Assembly: GCF_943734655.1 (NCBI RefSeq)
Contig: NC_071355.1
Span: 218,015,027 to 218,079,026 of the forward strand
From: Sabethes cyaneus
Taxonomy: Eukaryota > Arthropoda > Insecta > Diptera > Culicidae
DNA length: 64,000 bases
Direction of reading: 5' to 3'
Positions within the stretch are counted from its first letter, which is position 1, and each line of letters starts with the position of its first letter. The notes under the pieces are model-generated. The model was not told where the DNA came from, searched no databases, and worked only from the letters and a program-made list of their open reading frames with translations. Both the position numbers and the translations under genes were made by a program. Shown piece after piece: positions 44,524 through 55,639 of the stretch.

Positions 44524-44710
44524 CACACTTAAATTTTTCCACCGAACATCATAATTTTTTGAGGAAATTAGAATTGCTGAACTTTCGGTGATGCCAAACG
44601 ATGCTAAGCATACTAAAACGTTGATATCTATCACCGAAATATTTGCCGAACGTTCAGCAGTTCTAATTTCGTCCAAAAATTTCGGTGTCCGGAAAAATTT
44701 TTTAGGTGTC
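44524..44710. mobile_element. Hairpin MITE, family A, diverged copy 2
   Basis: TA then CACACTTAAATTTTTCCACC on the left; the inverted right end reads GACACCTAAAAAATTTTTCC. The central segment TTTGCCGAACGTTCAGCAGTT matches TTTGCCGAACGTTCGGCTGTT in the copy at 11653-11848. The right TA is not preserved. Confidence 0.6.
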
Positions 44711-44830
44711 TCGAAAAGAACTAGTAAGATACAGAGGACGTTAGCTAATTGATATTTTAATTGGCTGTCTACATGTTAGAGGTGAGACAATTATATTTCA
44801 AATCATTCTGTCACAATGAAAGGTGCTAGC

Positions 44831-45014
44831 TAGAGTGACTGTATACAGAGTGGCGACAATGTCAAAATTGGAATGATAATTATCTGTCAGTGTCATTCCA
44901 ATCGAGCAGACGACCTATCCAACGCGTATGCAGGAAAGAGAAAGAAAAACCTTGGAAAAACCGCATTGCATACATTTGGGATGACTTGTCGCCACTCTGT
45001 ATATAGTCACTCTA
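44831..45014. mobile_element. hAT-type MITE, 184 bp
   Basis: Ends TAGAGTGACTGTATACAGAG and, inverted, TAGAGTGACTATATACAGAG continue inward through TGGCGACAA. Perfect 8-bp duplications GTGCTAGC flank it (44823-44830 and 45015-45022). No coding capacity. Confidence 0.88.
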
Positions 45015-45024
45015 GTGCTAGCAA

Positions 45025-45387
45025 CAATTTCGTGGAAATTAAGGAATGCGAATCAGTGTTGTAAATGATAATGCAGAATAGTTATTTATTTAAGCAAGCT
45101 ACCTTTGTCAACTGCATACCAGTTTCAAGCCAGTTACTCAGAGTTGACTAGTGCTGAAGTCATGCAAAAATTATCATAATGTGAAATGATAGCCAAATAA
45201 CAGAGGATGTATAATTGTGGCCACTCTTAGTGGAGCTCTCAGAAACTAATGATATACTGGGTACACTCTTTCAGGATATTTGAACTTCACTTCATTTAAC
45301 AAATGTATATAAATGTTCGAGGGTATTTATTGCAAACGTTTTTAAATTGTCCAGCATTGTCGAATTGTACCCGCATTCGTAGTCCTA
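45025..45387. other. Unassigned DNA before the hexamer array
   Basis: No feature recognised. Confidence 0.4.
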
Positions 45388-45901
45388 TCTTTACCTTTAC
45401 CTTTACTTTTGCTTTTGCTTTTGCTTTTGCCTTTGCCTTTGCCTTTGCCTTTGCTTTTGCTTTTGCTTTTGCTTTTGCTTTTGCTTTTGCTTTTGCTTTT
45501 GCTTTTGCTTTTGCTTTTGCTTTTGCTTTTGCTTTTGCTTTTGCTTTTGCTTTTGCTTTTGCTTTTGCTTTTGCTTTTGCTTTTGCTTTTGCTTTTGCTT
45601 TTGCTTTTGCTTTTGCTTTTGCTTTTGCTTTTGCTTTTGCTTTTGCTTTTGCTTTTGCTTTTGCTTTTGCTTTTGCTTTTGCTTTTGCTTTTGCTTTTGC
45701 TTTTGCTTTTGCTTTTGCTTTTGCTTTTGCTTTTGCTTTTGCTTTTGCTTTTGCTTTTGCTTTTGCTTTTGCTTTTGCTTTTGCTTTTGCTTTTGCTTTT
45801 GCTTTTGCTTTTGCTTTTGCTTTTGCTTTTGCTTTTGCTTTTGCTTTTGCTTTTGCTTTTGCTTTTGCTTTTGCTTTTCTCTTTCCCTTTGCCTGTCCCT
45901 T
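45388..45901. repeat. (CTTTTG)n hexanucleotide array, about 0.5 kb
   Basis: It starts with a few CTTTAC units, then CTTTTG and CTTTGC variants to about 45455, and from there to about 45876 an almost perfect run of the hexamer TTTTGC, in total roughly 80 units, ending in CTCTTTCCCTTTGCC variants. Because the unit is a multiple of three, long frames of FAFAFA and LLLL are open through it, but they are not genes. Confidence 0.97.
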
Positions 45902-47225
45902 TCTTGTAGTTTCTGTTTCGTATTTCGTTATTTCACCATAAGTACTCTTTTATCTTTATTATTCAGCTGTCATTTTGTTATATCTTCTGGAAAATATTCT
46001 AATTTTCGGACATTATTTTTCTATATTTACCTTTGTCGCTACACTTTTATATATGTACTATCGAATTTCATTTTTTAATCATTGCATTATTCTTTTTCAA
46101 TGTTTCTAATGCCTTTATTTTTAAAATTTTCATCTCAATTTTTTTGACACTCTTTCATGAGTCACTATTTGTTTTCACGTCACTCTTTTCACTTAATTAA
46201 ATTGTTCTTACCTCTCTGTTTTACTTTTTCTTAAGCGTAACATTTCCTTCGGCATTTTTTCTTAATAAAATTTGATTTTTATTTATTTGGGACATTTGCA
46301 CTTTGTTTCACATATATATTTCATTTATATTTTCTTTGGATTTGAATTTCTATTTAATTTTAGTTTCAGTTTATTAAATATGACAGTTGTTTAAACTACT
46401 CAGATATGTTATTTTTGTTTTTTTCGTGTTTTTCTGATATCCGTCTTTATTCGTATTTTACTATCGATTTCTTTCCAAGCAACAATATGGGTTTTATCAC
46501 ACTCTTATGATGGCATTCAAGACAATAACTGGTCTTGAATACCAGCATAAGATTACAATAAAACTCACATTGTTGCTTGGGTTGTTTCTTATTATGAATT
46601 TCATCATCATTAATTTTTCGTTATCTTTTTTCGCCTGGATTTTGCTTTTTGTACAACTCTATCATTAATTTTGCTACTACATTCTATTTGTCTTCTGGTT
46701 TCTTTTTTATATTCTTGCTTGTTTTGTGTATTATTTGCATTTAGTTTTTCCCGTTTTTCTTTTATTTTTTTTTCATTATGTCATTTACCAATTTTTTCCC
46801 TTTCCCTATTCTCATTTTATAATGTATAGTCTAGAGTCTTTCATTTTTTTATCTGCAATATCGCTTTCTTTCACTGACTCAAATTACTTCCGCTTCGCTT
46901 CTCATTCATTCTCATCCATCGCTTAGATTTTATTTTTTTACTTTTTTATTACCTTTTGCTAATCCTTTTTTCCAGTTTCCTGTTTCTATTTTTTTATTGT
47001 CATTATTTTTATTGTGGCATCTCAAATTTTTGTTTTGCTGTTACCTATACTAGATTTCTCCTACACATTTTTCAACATGTCTTCTTCCTATTCTACTATT
47101 GCCGGTCGCCTTTAATTGTAAATTATCATATATCATATTTTTTATTTGTGCGTTTTTTTCTATATTCAGTTCTCTGCTTACAGCTAAAATGGAGGGATAT
47201 AATATAAAGATATGAAACTATCAAA
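45902..47225. other. T-rich strand-asymmetric DNA
   Basis: The plus strand is dominated by T with scattered C for about 1.3 kb (TTTTTC, CTTTTT, ATTTTT words). Frames such as 46956-47207 are phenylalanine-rich artefacts of this composition. A hairpin MITE is inserted at 46475-46580. Confidence 0.6.
46475..46580. mobile_element. Hairpin MITE CCCAAGCAACAAT, copy 2
   Basis: CCAAGCAACAATATGGGTTT on the left and, inverted on the right, CCAAGCAACAATGTGAGTTT. Inner arms ACTCTTATGATGG and its counterpart also pair. About 106 bp, the same family as 43649-43756. Confidence 0.8.
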
Positions 47226-47230
47226 TAGAA

Positions 47231-47402
47231 GGGTATGGCTGTAGTTTAATTGCCAAAGCACTCGGGTACCAACCAAGAGAGTGTGGATTGGAGTCCCACC
47301 TGCCATTGAACAACCCAATATATTTTTGGCCTCATATCGAAATTTTCCAGATTTCGTTCCATTCTTCTTACCAAACGCTCCTTCACTTTACAAAAAAAAA
47401 AT
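47231..47402 (+). mobile_element. tRNA-derived SINE, family 2, copy 1
   Basis: The head TGGCTGTAGTTTAATTGCCA (A-box region) and GGATTGGAGTCCCACC (B-box) is tRNA-like. The body CAATATATTTTTGGCC and tail CCATTCTTCTTACCAAACGC, CTCCTTCACTTTA are shared with the copy at 58585-58763. It ends in a run of ten A (47392-47401), consistent with LINE-assisted retroposition. Confidence 0.75.
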
Positions 47403-47462
47403 TACGTTGGACCGCGACAGAATCAGAGACAAGTAAAACAAGAAAAAAGACCCGTGCATTAA

Positions 47463-47921
47463 GGCCATTACAAATATTTTATAAAGTTTTTGTCCTTCCG
47501 GTGTTCGGCCACTAAGGGGGGGGGGCGAAAAAAAACAAAGGGAGTTTTAATCGAGCCAAAAAAACTTGGGTTCAAGCATTTTTATTTAAAGTTAAAAACC
47601 GAATCTATTCTTGCTTATAATATATACGTTATTATTTTCTATGCAAAAATCTACGCAAAAAGACAAAAACGAAGGAAAATTTTTTTGGACGATTTTCGGA
47701 AATTCCATTGTTCGAATTTCCATTATTGTTTCGTGCTATAAGTGTTTACTCAACTTGTTCACTCATTTTTTGAGTTTTTCAGACTGTAGAGCCCACAGAC
47801 AATTGATTTTATAACAAAAAATTTGACTCATATCCTACAAATTATTTTTCTGCCCCCCGATTTTTCAAGCCAATTTCCAAGAGGGGGTTGACAAAAACTT
47901 TGATAATGATTTGCAATGGCC
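47463..47921. mobile_element. TAA-flanked Harbinger-like MITE, 459 bp
   Basis: Left end GGCCATTACAAATATTTTAT; right end, inverted, GGCCATTGCAAATCATTATC; both continue to AAAGTTTTTGTC. TAA is duplicated at 47460-47462 and 47922-47924. A run of ten G lies at 47515-47524. A partial copy is at 25.29-25.36 kb. No transposase. Confidence 0.78.
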
Positions 47922-47929
47922 TAATGGAC

Positions 47930-48640
47930 TGGCGGTTAGTTACTACCCCATCGGATGAAAATAATGACTACGAGATTTTTCGGCTACATTACATATACAC
48001 CTACTTTTTCACTATTAAACAACTGAATTTCAGCTTTTCAAAAGTTTTCAATTCTTCTATGCTTCTTGGTTTTACTGTTTCTTCGTTCTTTCAATTTTTA
48101 TATATCAGTTTCTGACATATTTACGATGGTACTTTATTTTTACGACACCCGACTACTGGTTGAGGCATCGAGCGAGAACCGCTGCAATTGGCAACACAAC
48201 ACCCGTATTGCTCGGAGTTTACTGCAGCCTGGTTTGTTGGTTTTCATTCATATTTTCCATTTGGTGTAAATCTCTTTGTTGTGTTACCTTTTCTTTAGTT
48301 TCTATGAATGTTCTGTAAGTGTCTTACGTTCTTTCTTTCATCCAAGTTTGGCTGTTATCATCATTTTTCCGTGATCATACCTTTTTACCTTCTGCCATAA
48401 CTTTTTTTGTTTTTTGTTTATCATATTATTATTAGACCTACTCACTGTTTTTCTCTTTATCTTTGTAATTAGATCAAGTATTTCTTTTTTTTTATAACAG
48501 TAATGTCTTCTTCACTTGATGGTTCGAAGGAAGGTCATTGAAGCAACGTTTATTAAGTTTGTATAATGTTTCTCTTTATCCAAGCTAGGGAACTATAATC
48601 GAATCCAACGCAGGTACCTGCAATTCACAGGGCCTAGCAT
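47930..48640. other. T-rich DNA, no feature
   Basis: Continuation of the T-rich composition with no recognisable element. Confidence 0.4.
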
Positions 48641-48650
48641 TGCTCAACAC

Positions 48651-48746
48651 AACGTTTCCCAAAGGAGTTTACCTCCCCTGGGACCAGAAAAGAATACGGA
48701 AATTCGCCAGGGGTTTCTCGAACCAAAACAGGTTGAGAACCACTTG
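48651..48746. mobile_element. Very short hAT-like MITE, copy 2
   Basis: AACGTTTCCCAAA at the left and CAGGTTGAGAACCACTTG at the right match the 72-bp copy at 5346-5417, with about 24 extra bases inside. The target duplication is no longer clear. Confidence 0.6.
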
Positions 48747-48749
48747 TTT

Positions 48750-51685
48750 GACAAACTAACCCAATAATAAAGTTTAAACATTTTCGCATATTTTTCTCCC
48801 GCAATCGAAGCAATGCATGCGATGGAACGAATTCGTACAACATTTGTCCGGCAATATTTTTACAGACAGGGACAAATTTTATGTTCCTACCAGCACCAGT
48901 TTAAGCGTAACCCTACTGAAATCTGCTCGTAGACACTCGCCAGAAATCCGTACAGACAGCGTAGCAGTGGCATGCTCAAAGGCCCAAATAGGCTCTGTTG
49001 ATGAGAACCTCTTTTTGTGACTGTAAACTCAAAGCTGAAGTGAGTAATTGCTGGCAATGGATTCTGCCAGACCAGCGAGTGGACAGGCTGGATTGAGAAG
49101 AAGAAATAATATGCGCCATTGAAGTTTTTAAGTAGAAAGATATCTTTCCTTGAAATTGCGTTGAGGAGCGTAGTCGGCAAAGTAAGTAAAACCCTCATTT
49201 CGCATTTAATTTTCTTTATACTGTAATTAGCTGTCCTCTAAGTGCTTTGCTTTCCAGATGCCATGTTTGTGTGTATGATGGTCTCCTTTTTCTTCGATGT
49301 AACTGCTGTGTACTATAAATCCCGTTTCGCGAGGCAGAACCACTTGTTATGAATTGCCCCAGAAAGATTCCTCATTACATTCCTTTAGTTATTACTAGTC
49401 TTACCATTTTCTTTGGCAAGAAGCCCTACCGTGGCAATATACAACCCCGCTTGAAGGGTGTGGATAGGCTAAATAAGTGGTAAAATTTATGATATTGAAG
49501 CTTCGGAGGACAGTGCCGTTCTGGAAAGTCTTTTTAGTCACTGGTGTAGGAGGAAAAAATTCACTGCTATCAGGAAAATTGAGCTACAAAGATGACTATC
49601 CAGATGTCATTGCTTTTTTCTCTGTCATCAGTGTCTTCGCAGACGACAGTTTTTTTTTGTGGGCCTCAAAACAAACGAGACACAGAAAAGCCAACAAAGG
49701 AAAGGAATGCCGGTTCGCGATTGAGTGAATCCTTTTCTGTACGTCTCGTGGCGCCAGTTTCCGCCCCAAAGCAATACCGGGACGCGAAGCCGGGGCTGGC
49801 TAGTGGGCGCGGTGGCGGTGCAGCAACCGTGCCTAACGACCGTTGCGTCGAGTGTGAGGAGAAAGAGTAATGGTTATTTATTTATCTTGCATTTAATTTT
49901 AGTTTAAAAATGCTATAAATCACGTTACCCACGTTCGACGGGCTTGGAACCAACACAACACAACACAACCGTACGAGAGGCAAAGTCGGTACCCAAAACA
50001 GAAGTCCAATTCGTTGATGTACGAAGGGGAAGGTAGGAATAATTCATCTTAATATACTTTGCAGTGGAATACACAAGCTACACTGTTGGAATTCGGACTA
50101 AGAGATTATTTTCAAGCTCTGCTGGAATGCAAGTTCTGCCGAGTGTTCCTTTTTGGCAGCGAAGAAGCGAAATGATAATCATCGTTTACATCCTCCAGCA
50201 CGATTGCTTCTCGGAAATGGAAATTAGCTCAAGTGCCAGCCCGCTGATTTGATTGGCCAGGCTCTTCCTGGAAAATTTCAATTGTTGACATTGAGTGCTA
50301 CATTTTCAGGTTAATAAACAAAATGGCCATAAAGTCAGCAATAAACTGGCAAATTTTCCTGAATATACCAACCGCTTAAAAGTTATTTAAATTCTTATTT
50401 ATCATCCCAACTGAGCCGATTAATCTTAACTACGAAATGTGTATGTCTAGTAGGTACCAATCGGCAACAATAAATACTATCCAAGGAGCAGTAACATCCG
50501 GCACGCTAGCTCCTTGTACGATGGCGATAGACTGCAAAACGGGAACAGTTGAACAGTTCTCTCGCACACACACACCAGCAATGACTAATGGTACCGCAAT
50601 CCAGGATCCTTTTCCGGAATTTCTAGTTTGTAACGACGTGCCATTCTTCATACCTTTCGTACAAGTAAATTGTGCGTGTACAATTTATCTTCCGTGCCAT
50701 AGGGCTTTAAGTTCGTTTGCCCTATGGAACTTTGTCGCTTGCCTGCTCGGTACGGGGTAAGTCATATGTTGTGACAAGAAAATGCTCCGAGGAGCTCCAA
50801 TGGGTATTATAACATAAGCAACTTAGCACCGTATTGGTCGATTGTTTTACCTAGGCTGCGGCAGTAGGCATATTCTTTGGAGGGCTTCGATAGAGTTCGA
50901 AGGGATTTACACCGGTCGGTATAGTGGCAAGAAAGCCATAATCAGTAAAACTATGTACGTTTAAGCCCGAGTATTTCAACGGGAATGTTAAATGCAAAAT
51001 GATGTTTTATGCCGGATGACAGTGGTACAGGCACTGTATTTGTGCAAGAACATACCAGAGCGCATTGGTTGAAAGTGGCAATTCGAAACCGCATGCAAGC
51101 TTTGCTGCGTAATTCCTGATGTGCGGATATGTGGAATTCCTAGCGTTTAAGTGTGATTGAAATAATCGAAGTTGACATGAAATAGCACACCAAGGTTTAT
51201 ATTTTTGAATATTATAGGTCATAATTTAAAAAATAAGTTGGCTTTATTCGAAAAAAAAATTATTAAGTATTGAAGAGTTTGAGTAGAGCAGCTCGTGTTC
51301 AAAGAAAATTTTGCTCGATCTTTTTCTCTACCAAGGTACATTAAGTACACAAGGCTAATCCTAATATGACTAAAAACTTAATCTAATCATTAGGCTATCA
51401 TCGAGAATTAAATCGTTTAAATCGCCATTGACGTCAACAGATAATGTTCTATGGTCATGATAAACGAATTTTAGTAACAAAAAAATGAAGACGCGCATTT
51501 GGATGGCCCGTGCTTTCTACAAAATTGCGTGACATGCCATATTTATTTTCCCAGCTGAGATTTACATATATAAATTAAGATTACAAATGAGAATCACGTA
51601 CCGGTATGTATCTAACAAAATCGTATCGACGCGCAAACCTACTTTTCCGTACAATTTTGGAGGTGACATACGTACTGAGGAATAA
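48750..51685. other. Unassigned non-coding DNA
   Basis: Frames up to 107 codons (50437-50760 plus; 48887-49198 minus) show no recognised motif. A GC-richer patch lies at 49735-49870. No terminal repeats were found. Confidence 0.4.
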
Positions 51686-51779
51686 TTTTGACTGGTACTA
51701 AAGACATAACAACTCGCCCCAACAGGTTTTTGTTTGAATTATACTTCGTTGTTTTGCAAATGTGTCGATTCCTAGTACT

Positions 51780-53345
51780 TGACAATGGTCAGTATATTAA
51801 AGTCGATATTAAAGCTGCGTTCGATCGTATCAACCATCGTCAGCTTTTAGCAAAACTAAAGCGCCTTAGAGCTTCTGACTCATTCGTGTGTTGGCTAACA
51901 TCATTTCTCTCCAACCGCTTCCTATCAGTAGGAGGCTAGGAAACTGCAAGTCTCAAGAGTTCCAGATTCAGGCGTGCCGCGTGGTAGTTATTTGGGACCG
52001 CTGTTATTTTCGCTTTTCTTCACTTCACTTCACTGTCTCGCACTTCCACCTGGTTGTCGGTTTATGTATGCTGATGATCTATAATCTTTCGCGTCGTATG
52101 GTCGAAGGTGGACACTGCTGGCGGCTTCAACAGCTATTTTGCAAATGGTGCTCGGGCAACCGACTTACTATAAGAGGCACAAATATTCCACACGATTGTG
52201 AGGAACGAGCTGCTCGAGCCAAAGATGCTGATCAGTGCAACAAAGTACATAGTAACTACGTTTAAAATCTAATCTGATCTAATCTCACACTAACGCAGCC
52301 TATTCTTGAACGCATCCTGGAAAATGACGATTACTTGAATCAATCATTTTTCTTGTCAACGGCCAGGCCAACTGCGCAGCATGTACCGCAGAGAAAATTC
52401 CAAGGAATCAAGTAGATCCATAAAAAATACCTAATTCCATTAAATTCCTTGAAATCAAGCGGAAGCAAGAAAGCGTGGACCTCCCGTACCAAACGCTTCC
52501 CATATACATAGATAATGATTTATTTACAGTCATTGCGAGTATCTTTGCTAATAAAGGTTAAGTGATACTCCGGACCCTCAGGGATGCTAAGCTCAGAAGC
52601 TAAGCTGCAATTGGCCAAGGATATAGCGCCTTATTTCGCTCTCTGAAAATAGATTAGTTTGTCAAAAATATTAGTTTACATCATATAATACTTGAAAATA
52701 AAGTCGTGTGGTTTAATGGTTGCCTAAAACTACATTTGTAAGGTTAGGAACTGAAAACCGCACGACCCCACACTTCCTAGCTTAGCTACTCAATTATACA
52801 AATTAAAGTATTTTCAGGTATGGCCACGTGGAGGCGCTAGGTACGGGCATGGGATGGCTAGAGCTATGTTGGGCGCTTTTTCATAGTTGCCTTTCCCATT
52901 TCATACCCACAAAGTACATAGTAACTACGTTTAGTAAGAAACGTCGCCTTCAGACTATTGCTACACCCTTAATCGCCAGCCAATTCAACGTGAAACAGTA
53001 GTGAAGGATCTTGGAGTTTTGTTGGACATGGAATTGACTTTCCAATGCCACTGTAGCCACATTGTTGCTCAAGCATACATAAACTTGGGGTTCACCATGA
53101 GAATTGAAAGGGATTTTCGTGATCCTTACTGATCCTTAGTCTCTGTATTACTGTCTAGTTCGTCTATCCTTGAAACAGCAGTAGTAGTTTGGAGTCCATA
53201 TTCCACATCGTGGTCCACAAGGATTGAAGCTGTTCAAAGCTGGTTTATCAGATCAGCATTGCGGTTCCTTCCGTGGACTAATCCGTTCGAGCTCCAACCA
53301 TTTATTTTCCTGCATGGACTCATCACTACGACCAGTATCGTTCAT
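51780..53345 (+). pseudogene. CR1-clade LINE (T1-like) RT relic, split by an insertion
   Basis: The RT palm is recognisable: KVDIKAAFDRINHRQLLAKL at about 51800 (motif A), CWLTSFLSNRFLSV near 51895, then in other frames CKSQEFQ, a degraded YADDL region near 52065-52085 (TATGCTGATGATCTA), and CKWCSGNRLTI near 52145. Sequence then runs to ISATKYIVTTF, which is interrupted by 644 bp at 52265-52908, and resumes with VKDLGVLLDMELTFQCH near 53005, SLYYCLVRSILETAVVVW near 53150 and IEAVQSWFIRSALRFLPW near 53225. Frameshifts are frequent. It is a 5'-truncated or eroded copy. Confidence 0.85.
52265..52908 (-). mobile_element. Retroposon of unknown class with 25-bp target duplication
   Basis: The flanks 52240-52264 and 52909-52933 are identical over 25 bases (core ACATAGTAACTACG). 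A long, variable-length duplication is the mark of target-primed reverse transcription. On the minus strand the insert ends GATTAGATCAGATTAGATTT, a GATTA-type tail, and starts TGGGTATGAAATGGGAAAGG. No coding frame is evident, so it is a SINE or a truncated LINE 3' end. Confidence 0.85.
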
Positions 53346-53453
53346 CTATTGTGATATCGCCCGGGTGTTTGCTGTATAACCTGCATTGCATTTTTGTGCA
53401 ATAATCGCTATTGAATGAACGATATGCTTATTAAACTTTATGCATGCTTGTGT

Positions 53454-53732
53454 GTAGTGGGGTTTACCCTTCCTTGAATGCCAGCTCTACTTTACCCACC
53501 ATGCTCCTCACTGCCAGTACTATATGAGCGAATTTTTGCACTGTCAAGAGTGCTTATATGACCCCCATATAGAATTAAACATGAAGGAAGAGTTATGAGG
53601 GGCCTGAGAATAGACCCATGCTAAAGTCTCTTGACATCGAATGGCTTGATTCTACTAAGATTCGAAACCATGACCACTTGCTGGTCAAAGCAGACTCGGT
53701 AACCTTGTGGCTGCGGAGCCCCCTAGCTTCCA
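53454..53732 (-). mobile_element. Candidate tRNA-derived SINE, family 3
   Basis: On the minus strand it begins GGGGGCTCCGCAGCCACAAG, with GGTTACCGAGTCTGC as an A-box-like region and GTCATGGTTTCGAATCTTAG as a B-box, about 60 bases in. The body continues through GGGTCTATTCTCAGGCCCCT to GGAAGGGTAAACCCC. Only one copy is in the window, so the family status is inferred from the tRNA-like head. Confidence 0.5.
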
Positions 53733-54598
53733 GCATATGAAAGTCGCTGCAGATTATTAGGTATGGGTTCTTTGGAGAAAATAAGAAGCTGTATGCGTGC
53801 TGTATTTATTGCAAAGTTGCTCTATGGCGAAATGGATGCTCTCAACGTTCTGGCGCAAGTGACCACAAACGTCGCTTCGAGGTCTCTAAGATCAAGCAGC
53901 TTTTTGCGCCTGCATGGTGTCCAAAAGACAAATAAACTAAGCTATTAAAATGGCAAATGTCAGTTGGTTTGTATTGCCAGCCTACACTGCCTATAATCGC
54001 ATATCAGTCCCATATACATTTTCATCGTTTTTGAGTTGAATATCCGATTCTCTCTGTTTCTTGCTTTACTATCCATTAAGAATACAAAACAGCTGTTTTT
54101 ATTCAAAAAAGTCTGAAAAAAATATGAAGACAAATTGTCCCATCTTAAAAATAATCACATATCAGTCCCACCAAATGTTTTTCCTGGGTATTATTAAAAA
54201 TCATCAGTTAATTAATAAATACAGGGTTGTTTCAAAGAAATTCCGTACGAAAGTTAATTGAGTAATTTTCGTTGAAACGAGACCACTAACAACAGGTGAG
54301 GTCTTCGAATATTGGAACTCTTATACTTGATTGGAACTTGATTGATTGAAAATGGTTAAAATATGAGAATTCTTAATACCTCGAAACAGTGGACCTATTG
54401 TTCGCGATTTCGTTGATTTCGTTGATTTAAAAAAAAGTTAAATTTTTAGGAAAATATTGAAATATATCATGAAGTTCTTCCTGAATTCCTGAAGTAAAAA
54501 TTAAATTTTTTGGTGGTCATCTTGAATTTGGTCACTTTATTGGATTTTTTGACAAAAATCGCCGTTTTCACCATGAGCACCTCAACCGATTTTCATTT

Positions 54599-55098
54599 GG
54601 CTTCGTACACAAATTACGTAACGCTTACAGGGGAGGGCGGGGGGTTGAGTTAACGTTACTTGTTGTTACATAGGGGAGAGGGGGAGTCATAAGAATAGTT
54701 ACGTAACAAATTTATGAATACCAAAAAGACAGTTGTCAAATGAGGAAAGGACTTGTTGGAGGTAAAAAACAGAGAATTGGTTTATACTAATGAAAATTAT
54801 GATACAAAATTATGGTTTGTAGCTGATGAAGATAATCTTACTCAATTTCTAGTTATTACCGTTGAAAACAATTTCAGACTGCCTACTTTGCTTCGGGGTA
54901 CGATGCTGGCCTAACAAGCCGTCGTATGTTCGAATCTCGGCTGGGAAGTGCTGCTATAGAGCCAGTAGGATCGTTGCACTAGCCCCGTAATTGTCCTGTT
55001 CTTCTGTCAAGTCTGCCAAGCGTTACTTAATGTTACATAGGGGAGGGAGGGGGTCAAAAAACCGGATTTTTTGCGTTACGTAATTTGTGTACCACGCC
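54599..55098. mobile_element. MITE with TACACAAATTACGTAACGC ends, nested
   Basis: Ends GGCTTCGTACACAAATTACG and, inverted, GGCGTGGTACACAAATTACG, continuing to TAACGC, with GGGGAGGG-type runs just inside. TTT lies on both outer sides, a possible 3-bp duplication. It is inside the element at 53987-55452 and itself holds a SINE at 54878-55020. Partial relative near 26.3 kb. Confidence 0.7.
54878..55020 (+). mobile_element. tRNA-derived SINE, family 1, copy 2
   Basis: TTGCTTCGGGGTACGATGCT and TATGTTCGAATCTCGGCTGG are the A- and B-box regions. The body GCCAGTAGGATCGTTGCACT and CCCGTAATTGTCCTGTTCT matches copy 1 at 2898-3075. It is the innermost member of the nest. Confidence 0.75.
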
Positions 55099-55639
55099 TT
55101 TTAAGACCACCATTGGAAAGCTGAGGAAAAATGCTATTCGTAGCATAACTACTTCTATCACAGAACGGTTGCGACTGAGAAGACCTGAGACTGATATGCG
55201 ATTATTTAGCTACTGGATGGCCTAAGTAATCGCATATCAGTCTCTACCTTATTTTTCATTGCAATTTTCACAAAAAATGCAATGTTTTGATAAAGATGTT
55301 ATATTAAAGGTTTATTTCATTATATTATGTCGAAAAAATAGGAATAAACTGCGCTCAACAGGTGAAATAACCAAAACAAGAAAAATACCTTCAAACACTG
55401 TTTTCTCAACTCGATGATATTGCAGATGGGACTGATATGCGATTATAGGCAGACAGCTGTGATTAAAAATTTATATTTTTAAAAATCGTTGGACGAATTC
55501 TTGAGGGCGTAACTTTTGAAGAGTAGATTGCTCATTTAAAGTAAATAAAAATCTTCAATGACACTTCCACTATGAGCGTAAACCGCAGCCGGCATTGATT
55601 TTTATACAACTCATTGACCCATCGACGACCATTTATGGA

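Larger units (their letters stand above)
53987..55452. mobile_element. TIR element with CTGCCTATAATCGCATATC ends, 1,466 bp including nested inserts
   Basis: The left end CTGCCTATAATCGCATATCA and the right end are perfect inverted copies over about 27 bases (to AGTCCCAT). ACA occurs on both outer sides (53984-53986, 55453-55455), a possible 3-bp duplication. The ATAATCGCATATCAGTC motif recurs internally near 54156, 55190 (inverted) and 55228. Another element is inserted at 54599-55098. No transposase recognised; superfamily unresolved. Confidence 0.78.

Noticed and set aside
45303..45941. 212-codon FAFAFA frame and overlapping 166-codon poly-leucine frame
   Set aside because: Both are readings of the (CTTTTG)n hexamer, open only because the unit is six bases long.
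50430..50760. Overlapping plus (107 codons) and minus (73 codons) frames
   Set aside because: No recognised motif on either strand; not enough to call a gene.
52555..52635. Segment GGGATGCTAAGCTCAGAAGC resembling an internal pol III promoter
   Set aside because: The similarity to 5S or tRNA boxes is loose and could not be aligned convincingly by eye.
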